From Hygrophila difformis (Eukaryota; Streptophyta; Magnoliopsida; Lamiales; Acanthaceae): 64,000 bases of DNA. The notes below the pieces were generated by a model that was not told the DNA's origin, made no database searches, and saw nothing but the letters and a program-made list of their open reading frames with translations. Both the position numbers and the translations under genes were made by a program. How positions within the stretch are numbered: position 1 is the stretch's first letter; every line of letters starts with the position of its first letter. The DNA is taken from the NCBI GenBank assembly GCA_030278955.1, contig JAOANR010000010.1, forward strand, positions 27,406,174 to 27,470,173, written 5' to 3'. This document shows, one piece after another, positions 21,197 to 32,082 of this stretch.

Positions 21197-23444
21197 TTGG
21201 CATTTTTGCCGAATTTTCCATTTCTCCATTCTCCTCATTTAATTAATTGAACCTTTATATTAATATTTTGAGGTTGAAATCCAATGATATCAACCCATGA
21301 TAAATTTGATATAAAGAACTTTGTTCAATTCTCCATTAAAAGACTTTTCTACAAAATAAAATAAAAATTAAACTCTAATGATCTAAGTATATAATCCTGA
21401 CTGTAATTAATTAATTAATTATGGAATGAGTGATTATTTGGACATAAAGAGTAATTATGGATTTAATTCCATACCCTTGCATGAGAAACCAATGTCTCTC
21501 ATACAAGATGATCCAAAAATATTTTCTTTTATTTATTTTGTCTTTACCCGTGTTGTGTGAAACAGCTAGTAAGAGATATAACAGACTAATGTTGGCGGGT
21601 ATTCCCACACGGATAAACTAGCTCGTGGTCTGTATATTAACTACTAGATGTTATTTTGCATGGTCCGGATAGTGGTCGGTGGAAGCCTTGGCGGTTCGTC
21701 CATCCGGGATTATAATAGCTGCTCAGCTGATTCCTATCCAGATACAGTTTTATTTTCTTTATTTTAATTTTAAAACCTGAATTCAAGTTGTAGTATTATT
21801 AAATGATGTCGACCAACATTATTTGAGAATTATTACAACAAGAAAATATGTGGGTTTTTCTTCCATTCACAGACAAAAGGGAGCTGAATGACGGTGGTCA
21901 CCGTCACTTGGAATTCCTTTCTGTCTAAAAATCTTTCCATCTGGAATAATTGGGAACTGGATAGCAGATGTTTGCAGTCCAGATCACCCTAGTTATTTCT
22001 GGCATTCTCTTTAGCCAAAATTCTTCTCATCTCCGGCTATTTCATCTTTGTGTTCCAACTTCTGTCTAAACCCACCTTATATTTTGGGTTAATTTAATTT
22101 TACACTTCCTTATAAAATTATGCATGATATTATTATGTAAATATTGTGGTCAATATTATTTTGGGATCCTTCCCTTGGACATAGAAGTCTTGATTTAAAT
22201 CAGATGTCTCACAATAAATTTCCAACAAAAATTCATTTATAAAATCCGGATCTAAGTAAGGGATAAATTCTTTAGTTATGACTAATTCATATCCGACTGG
22301 GGGTTGATTTTGGGAAATTAGAAGCAGAGTCAGCGATTAGGTCTCACCTAGACTGAAAGGGTCTGTGTTCTTATTGAGAGTCTAGTACCTGTTTAGGGAA
22401 TGATTTTCACATCGATTATTTTCCGAAATTGCTGTGTATTGGGAATCTAGTCTTAATTAACGCACCGAGATGGGATCCACTTGGATTCAAATACAGTGTG
22501 TTAAATAATTCTAGAGGAACAATACATAGGCCTTGGTTATTTTCTAAGATAGGGTTGAGTATTCTTTCAACTGCTATCCTCTTCTGCCAGAGCTTATTTT
22601 TGAGTCCTGAGTGAGTGCATCCGGAACGAACTAATTTATTAGTTCGTTTCATTAGTTTGTATCTCATAACCACCCGACGGGAAGTGAACACTGCGAGCGG
22701 TTCACCGAGAATAGGGAATTCTTGATCCACACCCGGTCATTCTGACTGGGGCTTTCTTTTACTACCAGGGTCAGACTTTCAAAAACCTCCGAGTGATAGG
22801 ATTTTAAATGCTTTCTTTACCGCTTTCTTTTACCGCTTTCTTTTAACTGCTTTCTCTAGAGGTCACTCGGTTGTATTGAGAGTTGCGTAACTGCTACTAG
22901 GACTGAGAGTTAAGGGATAGTTCATAGCTTGGTTAGAATCTTTGGGTGTGACCGGGGGAATGATAGGAGTACTTGGCATTTCAATCTATGCAGTGTCAGG
23001 TGTTGCTTGTCCACCACAGATAAATGACACGCTCTGACGGGAGCAGTTGTGAGTCCGTGGTATCTTAAAATTTGTTGCCTTAAGAGCATGTAAACTCTTA
23101 CTGTAAGTACCTGTGTAACACCCCGGATTTGATAACCCAGGCCGAGGTGTCACCGCCGCACCTCCCTAGCAAGACACGGTTTCTCCGAGCTTGCTAAAGA
23201 GATGCAAGGCTATAAGTGTTGGAAAAAGTTTTAAAAGCAAGTCCGGAATTACTTAAAAATAATAATGTAATATCATCCATACATGATTAAAATAATAAGT
23301 TGCAGCGGAAATTTAACTATAAGGGCCGACATGGCCAAAACACGGGTTAAACAGGCCCGTTCATACTATAGTCTAATGCAAATTTAAAATCAAGTGTTCC
23401 CAAAAATTCCCATGCATGTACGTGCTCAGTATAATCCATATGCT

Positions 23445-24938
23445 CTGTAGGAAATAGAAGGAAACGGTTTGGGTCAGCAAAACGTGCTGAGTAAGTTAAC
23501 ACCTAGCATGACTTAGGGGTTTCAAAGCCTTTAATTAAATTTAATAAAAACATGCTTGTAGGTTATACACGATTTAAGTTAATCATCCACTAATAATTAA
23601 ATGGCATAATTTAAAACAAAGGAAATATTCAATTCTCTTAATTCTCTCATGATTTCAGGATTTGGTATTTCAAGGATTTCACTCTTTCACTTTTGTTCAA
23701 TATGATTTTATATGATTTGATCTTGGGAAAACAAACCCGCAAGAATTTAAACGCATCCTAGGGAATCAAACCCGTAGGAATCAACACACGTCCTGGGGAA
23801 TCGAACCCGCAAGAAAACAAACAATCGCCCTTGGGGAATCGAACCCGCAAGAACTCAAATACATCCTAGGGAATTGAACCCATAGGAATCAACACACATC
23901 CTGGGGAATCGAACCCGCAGGAAAACAAACGATCGCCCTTGGGGAATCGAACCCGCAAGAACTCAAATACATCCTAGGGAATTGAACCCATAGGAATCAA
24001 CACACATCCTGGGGAATCGAACCCGCAGGTAAACATACAATCGCCCTTGGGGAATCAAACCCGCAAGGTAAGAACACATTTCGCAAGTTTCACATGTTTC
24101 TCAAAATATAACTTATACAAGTCGCTGTCTTACTCCATAATTATTTAAAAATTCATTTTAAGTCCAAAAATTCTGAAATTTCACCAGTAACTCGAAAACA
24201 CGGAGACGAACAAGTTTCATGTTTTAAGTTTCTCGATCCGGGTTAAGGAAACGAGCCAAAAATCAAGTCTTTCACCAAAGTAGCATGCTGTCAGGTTTCA
24301 GAATTTGACAAAGCTTCAAAACTCGACAATTTGACACATCAAATGGACTCCAAAAATTCTGAAATTTTATATGCACATACTAGACATGATTTTCTACAAC
24401 TTTCATTTAGATTGTGAAGATCAATTCGGGCTAGAAAATATAGGAACATGCTCATCAAGTTCGGACATCTACACTGTCAGATTTTCGAAAATATTTTACG
24501 AAGCAGTTTATGTTCGGATCGTTTTGGGGTAGCAAACGTTGATGAAAATCGATGAAATTTTTACACAACATAGTTTAATGTGTTAGGATCAAAAGTCTAG
24601 TTTTGAGTTTTTCGGTTTGAACTCTTGAAGTAGGGGTTTTGATCCGATTACAAATCTGTTACAGTTTCATGTTCGACTTTTAGGGCAGGTCTGTTGGAGG
24701 CCATTTTCGGGTATCAAAACACAACGAAAAATTATGAAAATTTTACACGAACTAGATCTATGTCTTAGGAACATTTTTCATGTTTTGAGTTTTTCCGTTT
24801 GAGCAGTTTTAAGTGTTCGGAAAATTCGCACCAAAACGCTGCGCCGGGGGTTTTTCGTGTTGACAGATTTTTGAGTTTCTAAATCTCTATGTTTGGTTGC
24901 ATTTTAAGTCACCCAAAACCAAGTAAGCATTAACTTAC
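23445..24938 (-). other. putative leader intron, gag-only 3' LTR
   Basis: Same donor (ACT|GTAAGTTAAT at 24938) and acceptor (TTTCCTACAG|AGCATATG at 23445) as in the 5' LTR copy. Confidence 0.5.
23722..24069 (-). repeat. minisatellite of B-box-like monomers (3' LTR)
   Basis: Ten monomers of about 35 bp in a three-monomer higher-order pattern of about 108 bp. On the element strand five monomers contain GGGTTCGATTCCCC, a perfect tRNA T-arm/Pol III B-box, and two more contain GGTTCAATTCC, still within the GWTCRANNC consensus. Three are degenerate at that site. The same array is at 28695-29042. Confidence 0.85.
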
Positions 24939-26274
24939 AGTGGGGATGGTGTCTAGGAGGTCACGGGGTCGTCCGGAATCCACGGGATGTCACGAACGAA
25001 ACTCCTCAACCCGATTTCTTCTTCCTTTGGCTCCGATTTGTGTTTGCATATGAAAAACCGTAAGTTAGAACGATGGCTATGGTATTAAAATGAATATGAA
25101 ACCTGATTTACATCTTACCACTAATCTAAAGCCTGAAGTCCTTGATCTAAACACTTCCTCGGTCGGATTCGGTCGCCGGAAAGTCGTCGGAAGGTCGTCG
25201 GAAAGTGAAGAACTTGTGTTTTCGGTTTTGGGAGAGTTTAAGATGAAGAAAAGGGTTTGGAGACTGAAAAGTTGGATAGGGAGCAGCCAATTCTCGGCCT
25301 TATTGCCTTTCCCTCGGCTGGAATCAAGTTGCCAAAGTCGGGGTCGTAAATTTTGGCAAGAAATCGCCGAAATCGGGCTAGTTGGCAGCTGCTGCTGCAC
25401 TGGCGCGCTGGTGGCGCGGTGTTAGGCCAAAGGGCGCGCGGCGGGCGCGCGGCCTGGTCTGGGCCGTGCGTTCGGACTGGGCCGTGCGATCCCGTCGGGC
25501 CTTTTCTCCTCTCTTTCGGACTTCTGTGCTCTTACGTTTTCGGGCTCGATTTTTCGGGTCATTCTCGGATTATAAATTCTTATCTTAGATTAATCTCGTC
25601 TCGAGTTAATCCCATACTTGAAATCTTGAGTCCGTTGCATTTGGATTCGTCGGCTTCTAATTCGTCGTCTTTTGACTCCCGTTCAACAATTTATCTAATT
25701 AATTTATTTCCAACTTCACGGGTTCCTGGAATTAAAATTCTTTTCTTTCTTGAATTTAGTTTCAATTCTTTTGACTCGATTTCATGGAATGTCTTCGGGC
25801 TTCCTTTCCCTCCTTTATTCCATTTTGAATTTTTGAATCTATCGGCGTTTCATTTCCGAGCAATAATTTATTGTGATAAATTATTTTCTTCTTCTCGGAG
25901 ATATTTCAACCTTGATTTGATTAAGAAATAAATTTTATTCCTTTGGACGCCGATAAAAATCCCGGGTATTACAGTCTACCCCCCTTAAGAATCAACTTCG
26001 TCCCCGAAGTTGCGTGTTAGCTTCTCGCGAGCTTGGAACTAAGGTCCTTTCTACTTTGTGCTTATTGTTTGATTGCGTGATTGTATCATTATGTGTTGTT
26101 GTTCTTGATGTTGTTGGTATTATTTTATTATATCGTTTGACTGAACCCAGAATTGAAATTTCCAAGTTGCCTACGTACCCTGTGAAGGGATCAAGTCATT
26201 ACGTAGTTCAAAACAATTTGAATTTGCTTATTCGAAATACAAAATATTCGGACTAGAATATTCGGGTCGTTACA

Positions 26275-26290
26275 TCCTCCCCCCCTTAAG
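26275..26290 (-). other. polypurine tract of the gag-only element
   Basis: Plus-strand TCCTCCCCCCCTTAAG directly follows the 3' LTR. On the element strand it is the purine primer site. Confidence 0.9.
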
Positions 26291-26409
26291 ATTACAGTTA
26301 TGTCCCCATAACTGCCTATGTATTATTCGCAAACAGGTTCGGGTATCGTTGCCCATGATCCTTCCTCATTGAGCTGGCAGGTCAGCTTGATCGATGTCGT
26401 TCAATCGTC

Positions 26410-27468
26410 CTATGGCTCCTCTGGTTGGGGGTTTACCAAATCTAGCCTCTTCTCAATCCTCTCCTCACGAACATTGCATTCTCTAATCATGTGGTCGTCC
26501 CCACCACATCTATAACAAGTCCCGCGCCTTGGGCATTCGCGCACCAGATGGGCTTGGTGGCACTGCGGGCAACGTGGTATGACTGTATGACGTATGCCGT
26601 TTCTCCCATAATTGAAACCTTTATTCTTATTCTCCTTAAAATTGCCATTGCTAATGTTTTGATTCTTTTTCTCAAACTGTTGCGAGTCCTTGCTCGACTC
26701 ACCATTTTCTTTACGCTTCAGTTGCTGGACTCGATAAATTGCTACAGCTCGATCGTAAACCGTCTGCAGGTTTGTGAATTGTCCTATTGCAAGTATCTCC
26801 CGGATACTAAGGTTCAGACCCATCTCGAATTTCTGAGCCTTGTCAGAGTCAGTTGGTACTATCCTTGTAGCAAATCGCACCAATTCCTTGAATTTGGTGT
26901 AGTACTCTTGTACTGTTTGCGCTCCTTGTCTGAGGTTGATAAATTCCTCGTACTTCGCGGTCTTGGTGCTCAGTGGGTAAAATCTTTCCCTCAAGGCTTC
27001 CTTAAGTTCTTCCCAGGTGTAGGCTTCTTCGTCTTCCTCTGAATTCGTTCGAAAGTTTTGCCACCACTCATCGGCTTCGCCTCCTAAGTAGTAGGTTACC
27101 ACGTGTATCTTCTCCTCATCAGGGCATTTGATAGCATTCAAGAGCTTATCAAAGGTACGGATCCAACCTTCCAACTTGGCCGGATCCTCTTGGCCGTCAT
27201 AATGGGGCGGGTTGTAGGGGTTCACCAATGCCAAGTAGTTGACTTGCGCTACTGGCGGGGGTACTGCTGCTTGTGCCCTATGCACCTCGGCATTTCCTAA
27301 TGCTACGGGTACTTCTTCTACCGTCCTTAAACGTTCATCCATGTTGTTGGGAATAGGAGGCGCTCGATCTCCTACGTTCGGAGGATTCTCATTGTTGTTA
27401 GGTGCGTTTGGGAGGTCAGTGTCAGTGCCGTTTGGGCTTACCTTCCTCAGTTTTCTTCTAGGTGCCAT
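26410..27468 (-). CDS. gag: intact Gag of a gag-only element
   Basis: 352 residues from an ATG at 27468, with no stop or frameshift. The N-terminus (MAPRRKLRK) is basic. Residues about 85-230 form the retrotransposon Gag fold: GWIRTFDKLL, YYLGGEADEWW, ALRERFYP, VQEYYTKFKELVRF and KFEMGLN. Near residues 295-330 there are two Cys/His sites, a degenerate CPQCHQAHLVREC and a full zinc knuckle CYRCGGDDHMIREC that would bind RNA. The stop follows shortly, before any protease. It aligns closely with A3's Gag. An intact Gag in an element without pol fits selection for, or very recent loss from, a particle-forming role. Confidence 0.93.
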   Translation of the reverse strand: MAPRRKLRKVSPNGTDTDLPNAPNNNENPPNVGDRAPPIPNNMDERLRTVEEVPVALGNAEVHRAQAAVPPPVAQVNYLALVNPYNPPHYDGQEDPAKLEGWIRTFDKLLNAIKCPDEEKIHVVTYYLGGEADEWWQNFRTNSEEDEEAYTWEELKEALRERFYPLSTKTAKYEEFINLRQGAQTVQEYYTKFKELVRFATRIVPTDSDKAQKFEMGLNLSIREILAIGQFTNLQTVYDRAVAIYRVQQLKRKENGESSKDSQQFEKKNQNISNGNFKENKNKGFNYGRNGIRHTVIPRCPQCHQAHLVRECPRRGTCYRCGGDDHMIRECNVREERIEKRLDLVNPQPEEP

Positions 27469-28071
27469 TCTCTGTTATAAAAGCACGCGAAGATGAGTTC
27501 CTAAGTGGTCAAGATCTAGGACTAAGGCAAAGTTAGTCTTTAGTAGCGCTCCTAAGTCAAAGTCATGTCGAATACTAGTTTAAGAGTGTTTTCTTAGAGT
27601 AGCTGAATCACATAAAGAAGAGTTAGTGCAATTATGTGTGTATGCATATGCAATCCCCCAATAAAATTTAATTTATGCATGCATTTTTTTTTCTACCCAT
27701 GGGTTTTAAAAAAAAAGTTTATTCCATGGGTAGATCTTTAAAGAATAAGGTAAAAAGGTTTGGGCCACTATATTGGGCCAAAAGAAATAAATTATTTGGG
27801 CTTAAGTAAAACAAGGGTATTGGGCCAAAATAATTGGGCTTAAAGAAAATTGAGCCCACAATAGTAAGTATATAAAGTATTGGGCTAAAAATAATTTCTT
27901 GGGCTTCTTAAAGAAAACATTTGGGCTTCTAAAAAAAAAAAAATTTTGGGTTAAAAATTTGGGCCTTGACTTCAAAATAATGATTGGGCTCTTTAAAATA
28001 TATTACTAGTTTAGAAATAATAAATTTTAAAAATAATAATACTTAAAAGTAATAGTTTAAAAATATTCCGG
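27469..28071 (-). other. 5' untranslated region of the gag-only element
   Basis: AT-rich, with repeated GGGCCA/TTGGGC motifs. The ORF0 found in A3 at this position is absent; the gap from primer site to gag is 0.6 kb, against 1.5 kb in A3. Confidence 0.7.
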
Positions 28072-28083
28072 GCTCTGATACCA
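28072..28083 (-). other. primer binding site of the gag-only element
   Basis: Plus-strand GCTCTGATACCA, the complement of TGGTATCAGAGC, three bases inside the 5' LTR edge. Initiator tRNA-Met type. Confidence 0.93.
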
Positions 28084-28417
28084 CTTTGTAACACCCCGGA
28101 TTTGATAACCCAGGCCGAGGTGTCACCGCCGCACCTCCCTAGCAAGACACGGTTTCTCCGAGCTTGCTAAAGAGATGCAAGGCTATAAGTGTTGGAAAAA
28201 GTTTTAAAAGCAAGTCCGGAATTACTTAAAAATAATAATGTAATATCATCCATACATGATTAAAATAATAAGTTGCAGCGGAAATTTAACTATAAGGGCC
28301 GACATGGCCAAAACACGGGTTAAACAGGCCCGTTCATACTATAGTCTAATGCAAATTTAAAATCAAGTGTTCCCAAAAATTCCCATGCATGTACGTGCTC
28401 AGTATAATCCATATGCT

Positions 28418-29911
28418 CTGTAGGAAATAGAAGGAAACGGTTTGGGTCAGCAAAACGTGCTGAGTAAGTTAACACCTAGCATGACTTAGGGGTTTCAAAG
28501 CCTTTAATTAAATTTAATAAAAACATGCTTGTAGGTTATACACGATTTAAGTTAATCATCCACTAATAATTAAATGGCATAATTTAAAACAAAGGAAATA
28601 TTCAATTCTCTTAATTCTCTCATGATTTCAGGATTTGGTATTTCAAGGATTTCACTCTTTCACTTTTGTTCAATATGATTTTATATGATTTGATCTTGGG
28701 AAAACAAACCCGCAAGAATTTAAACGCATCCTAGGGAATCAAACCCGTAGGAATCAACACACGTCCTGGGGAATCGAACCCGCAAGAAAACAAACAATCG
28801 CCCTTGGGGAATCGAACCCGCAAGAACTCAAATACATCCTAGGGAATTGAACCCATAGGAATCAACACACATCCTGGGGAATCGAACCCGCAGGAAAACA
28901 AACGATCGCCCTTGGGGAATCGAACCCGCAAGAACTCAAATACATCCTAGGGAATTGAACCCATAGGAATCAACACACATCCTGGGGAATCGAACCCGCA
29001 GGTAAACATACAATCGCCCTTGGGGAATCAAACCCGCAAGGTAAGAACACATTTCGCAAGTTTCACATGTTTCTCAAAATATAACTTATACAAGTCGCTG
29101 TCTTACTCCATAATTATTTAAAAATTCATTTTAAGTCCAAAAATTCTGAAATTTCACCAGTAACTCGAAAACACGGAGACGAACAAGTTTCATGTTTTAA
29201 GTTTCTCGATCCGGGTTAAGGAAACGAGCCAAAAATCAAGTCTTTCACCAAAGTAGCATGCTGTCAGGTTTCAGAATTTGACAAAGCTTCAAAACTCGAC
29301 AATTTGACACATCAAATGGACTCCAAAAATTCTGAAATTTTATATGCACATACTAGACATGATTTTCTACAACTTTCATTTAGATTGTGAAGATCAATTC
29401 GGGCTAGAAAATATAGGAACATGCTCATCAAGTTCGGACATCTACACTGTCAGATTTTCGAAAATATTTTACGAAGCAGTTTATGTTCGGATCGTTTTGG
29501 GGTAGCAAACGTTGATGAAAATCGATGAAATTTTTACACAACATAGTTTAATGTGTTAGGATCAAAAGTCTAGTTTTGAGTTTTTCGGTTTGAACTCTTG
29601 AAGTAGGGGTTTTGATCCGATTACAAATCTGTTACAGTTTCATGTTCGACTTTTAGGGCAGGTCTGTTGGAGGCCATTTTCGGGTACCAAAACACAACGA
29701 AAAATTATGAAAATTTTACACGAACTAGATCTATGTCTTAGGAACATTTTTCATGTTTTGAGTTTTTCCGTTTGAGCAGTTTTAAGTGTTCGGAAAATTC
29801 GCACCAAAACGCTGCGCCGGGGGTTTTTCGTGTTGACAGATTTTTGAGTTTCTAAATCTCTATGTTTGGTTGCATTTTAAGTCACCCAAAACCAAGTAAG
29901 CATTAACTTAC
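28418..29911 (-). other. putative leader intron, gag-only 5' LTR
   Basis: Donor ACT|GTAAGTTAAT at 29911, acceptor TTTCCTACAG|AGCATATG at 28418, length 1494. The acceptor is preceded by the hairpin TCAGCA/TGCTGA. The B-box array lies inside the intron. Confidence 0.5.
28695..29042 (-). repeat. minisatellite of B-box-like monomers (5' LTR)
   Basis: Same ten-monomer array as 23722-24069. Confidence 0.85.
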
Positions 29912-32064
29912 AGTGGGGATGGTGTCTAGGAGGTCACGGGGTCGTCCGGAATCCACGGGATGTCACGAACGAAACTCCTCAACCCGATTTCTTCTTCCTT
30001 TGGCTCCGATTTGTGTTTGCATATGAAAAACCGTAAGTTAGAACGATGGCTATGGTATTAAAATGAATATGAAACCTGATTTACATCTTACCACTAATCT
30101 AAAGCCTGAAGTCCTTGATCTAAACACTTCCTCGGTCGGATTCGGTCGCCGGAAAGTCGTCGGAAGGTCGTCGGAAAGTGAAGAACTTGTGTTTTCGGTT
30201 TTGGGAGAGTTTAAGATGAAGAAAAGGGTTTGGAGACTGAAAAGTTGGATAGGGAGCAGCCAATTCTCGGCCTTATTGCCTTTCCCTCGGCTGGAATCAA
30301 GTTGCCAAAGTCGGGGTCGTAAATTTTGGCAAGAAATCGCCGAAATCGGGCAAGTTGGCAGCTGCTGCTGCACTGGCGCGCTGGTGGCGCGGTGTTAGGC
30401 CAAAGGGCGTGCGGCAGGCGCGCGGCCTGGTCTGGGCCGTGCGTTCGGACTGGGCCGTGCGATCCCGTCGGGCCTTTTCTCCTCTCTTTCGGACTTCTGT
30501 GCTCTTACGTTTTCGGGCTCGATTTTTCGGGTCATTCTCGGATTATAAATTCTTATCTTAGATTAATCTCGTCTCGAGTTAATCCCATACTTGAAATCTT
30601 GAGTCCGTTGCATTTGGATTCGTCGGCTTCTAATTCGTCGTCTTTTGACTCCCGTTCAACAATTTATCTAATTAATTTATTTCCAACTTCACGGGTTCCT
30701 GGAATTAAAATTCTTTTCTTTCTTGAATTTAGTTTCAATTCTTTTGACTCGATTTCATGGAATGTCTTCGGGCTTCCTTTCCCTCCTTTATTCCATTTTG
30801 AATTTTTGAATCTATCGGCGTTTCATTTCCGAGCAATAATTTATTGTGATAAATTATTTTCTTCTTCTCGGAGATATTTCAACCTTGATTTGATTAAGAA
30901 ATAAATTTTATTCCTTTGGACGCCGATAAAAATCCCGGGTATTACAGTCTACCCCCCTTAAGAATCAACTTCGTCCCCGAAGTTGCGTGTTAGCTTCTCG
31001 CGAGCTTGGAACTAAGGTCCTTTCTACTTTGTGCTTATTGTTTGATTGCGTGATTGTATCATTATGTGTTGTTGTTCTTGATGTTGTTGGTATTATTTTA
31101 TTATATCGTTTGACTGAACCCAGAATTGAAATTTCCAAGTTGCCTACGTACCCTGTGAAGGGATCAAGTCATTACGTAGTTCAAAACAATTTGAATTTGC
31201 TTATTCGAAATACAAAATATTCGGACTAGAATATTCGGGTCGTTACAACCTGTCTGTTAAAGGGAATATGGTATAGAGAGCATGAGAATTAGCTAACTGA
31301 AAGGATTATCCCAAGCTAAGATCTGTGTAACAAAATGGAAGTTTAATTGTGTTTCATCTGAATCTTGTCCAATTTTTATTATTTTCTTCCTGTCCCTTCT
31401 GTCTCATTTCAAATCTGCTTTCTTAGATTAAATTAACCGTTTTCTTAGAATAATTTTACTGCTTTCTTAGATTAAATTTAATTCTCTTTCTAGAATAATT
31501 TTATCTGCTTTAATTTTAATTGCTTTCATAACTTAGTTTAAATTCTGTCAAGTAGTTTATAATCAAACGCAAACTTGAATCGAGTAACCGAGTGGAAAAT
31601 CTTAGTAAACGACGTGGGCCCTGCTTCTATCGCACATCCTCCAGTGAACGATCCGGTACTTACTATAAATACTGCAATTTTTGACTCCGTGCGCTTTCGG
31701 GGGCACAGTTTCTTAACACGAGTAAATAAAAACGTGACAACCTATAAATATATCCCTAATCCCAACTCCGCCTTCATAAATTGGTTTCATTAAATAAAAT
31801 TGAACACCAGGATTATGATTTTTCAGAAAATACTCATGTAGTGGGAACTTGTCAAAAGTTTCATGGCAAGGATCTTCAAGGCACGAAATTGTCAAAGATT
31901 TCATGCCGGGGAGGTCCATAACGCCGCTTGAACTCAAAGTTTCCCCTAATGAGTAATAAAAAGTGAAATATATTCTTAAACCCCTTTCCCATGGATCATA
32001 ACTCTTTTCATCAACTTGGGACATTTTAGAAAATACTCTTGTGCAGAAACTGTCAAAAGTTTCA

Positions 32065-32082
32065 TGGCGCCGTTGCCGGGGA
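32065..32082 (+). other. primer binding site of the OTA element
   Basis: TGGCGCCGTTGCCGGGGA abuts the 5' LTR end (TTTCA at 32064). This is the primer site seen in Athila/Tat-type elements. Confidence 0.92.

Larger units (their letters stand above)
23114..26274 (-). repeat. 3' LTR of the gag-only element
   Basis: TGTAACACCCCGG to GGGTCGTTACA. Contains the putative intron 23445-24938, the B-box minisatellite 23722-24069, a GC-rich leader (about 25400-25500) and the buried LTR boundary 25973/25974. Open frames around 25090-25931 repeat identically in both LTRs and have no domain. Confidence 0.93.
23114..31247 (-). mobile_element. gag-only Ty3/gypsy element (TR-GAG type), young
   Basis: Minus-strand element with LTRs of exactly equal length (3161 bp; 23114-26274 and 28087-31247), about four differences by eye, and target duplication ACCTG at 23109-23113 and 31248-31252. 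The empty site is in the sister OTA LTR near 39527-39531. The internal region is 1.8 kb: primer site, gag and polypurine tract, with no protease, RT or integrase. It must borrow pol from a relative such as A3. Confidence 0.93.
28087..31247 (-). repeat. 5' LTR of the gag-only element
   Basis: Near-identical twin of 23114-26274; visible differences include two in the GC-rich leader (about 30405-30420). Contains the putative intron 28418-29911, the B-box minisatellite 28695-29042 and the buried LTR boundary 30946/30947. As the 5' copy it would drive transcription on the minus strand. Confidence 0.93.
8294..32064 (+). repeat. OTA 5' LTR, split by two nested retrotransposons
   Basis: The LTR sequence is 8294-9471, 19468-23113 and 31253-32064, once each nested element and one copy of its duplication are removed. 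It is collinear with the 3' LTR 34704-40352; the first kilobase differs at roughly 1-2 positions per 100 by eye. It contains a telomere-like run, a CCG-rich block (8880-9420), a GAA-rich block (19468-19660), array A, a TATA box, palindrome array B, and about 1.9 kb (21197-23108) of AT-rich sequence with no supported gene. Confidence 0.88.

Noticed and set aside
22416..22730. Open frame of 104 codons on the minus strand in the OTA LTR
   Set aside because: The sister LTR copy (38907-39146) is cut short by a stop, and no domain is visible.
23722..24069. Possible CRISPR-like array or tRNA gene cluster
   Set aside because: Monomers are contiguous minisatellite units without unique spacers. The T-arm-like motif has no A-box, acceptor stem or anticodon arm. 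A plant genome would not carry CRISPR.
25090..25931. Open frames of 111 and 192 codons in the gag-only LTRs
   Set aside because: They lie in LTR leader sequence, overlap in several frames and show no domain. Near-identity between LTRs only reflects recent insertion.
31575..32024. Short open frames at the end of the OTA 5' LTR
   Set aside because: They lie in LTR sequence, have no domain, and the minus-strand one is not kept as such in the 3' LTR.
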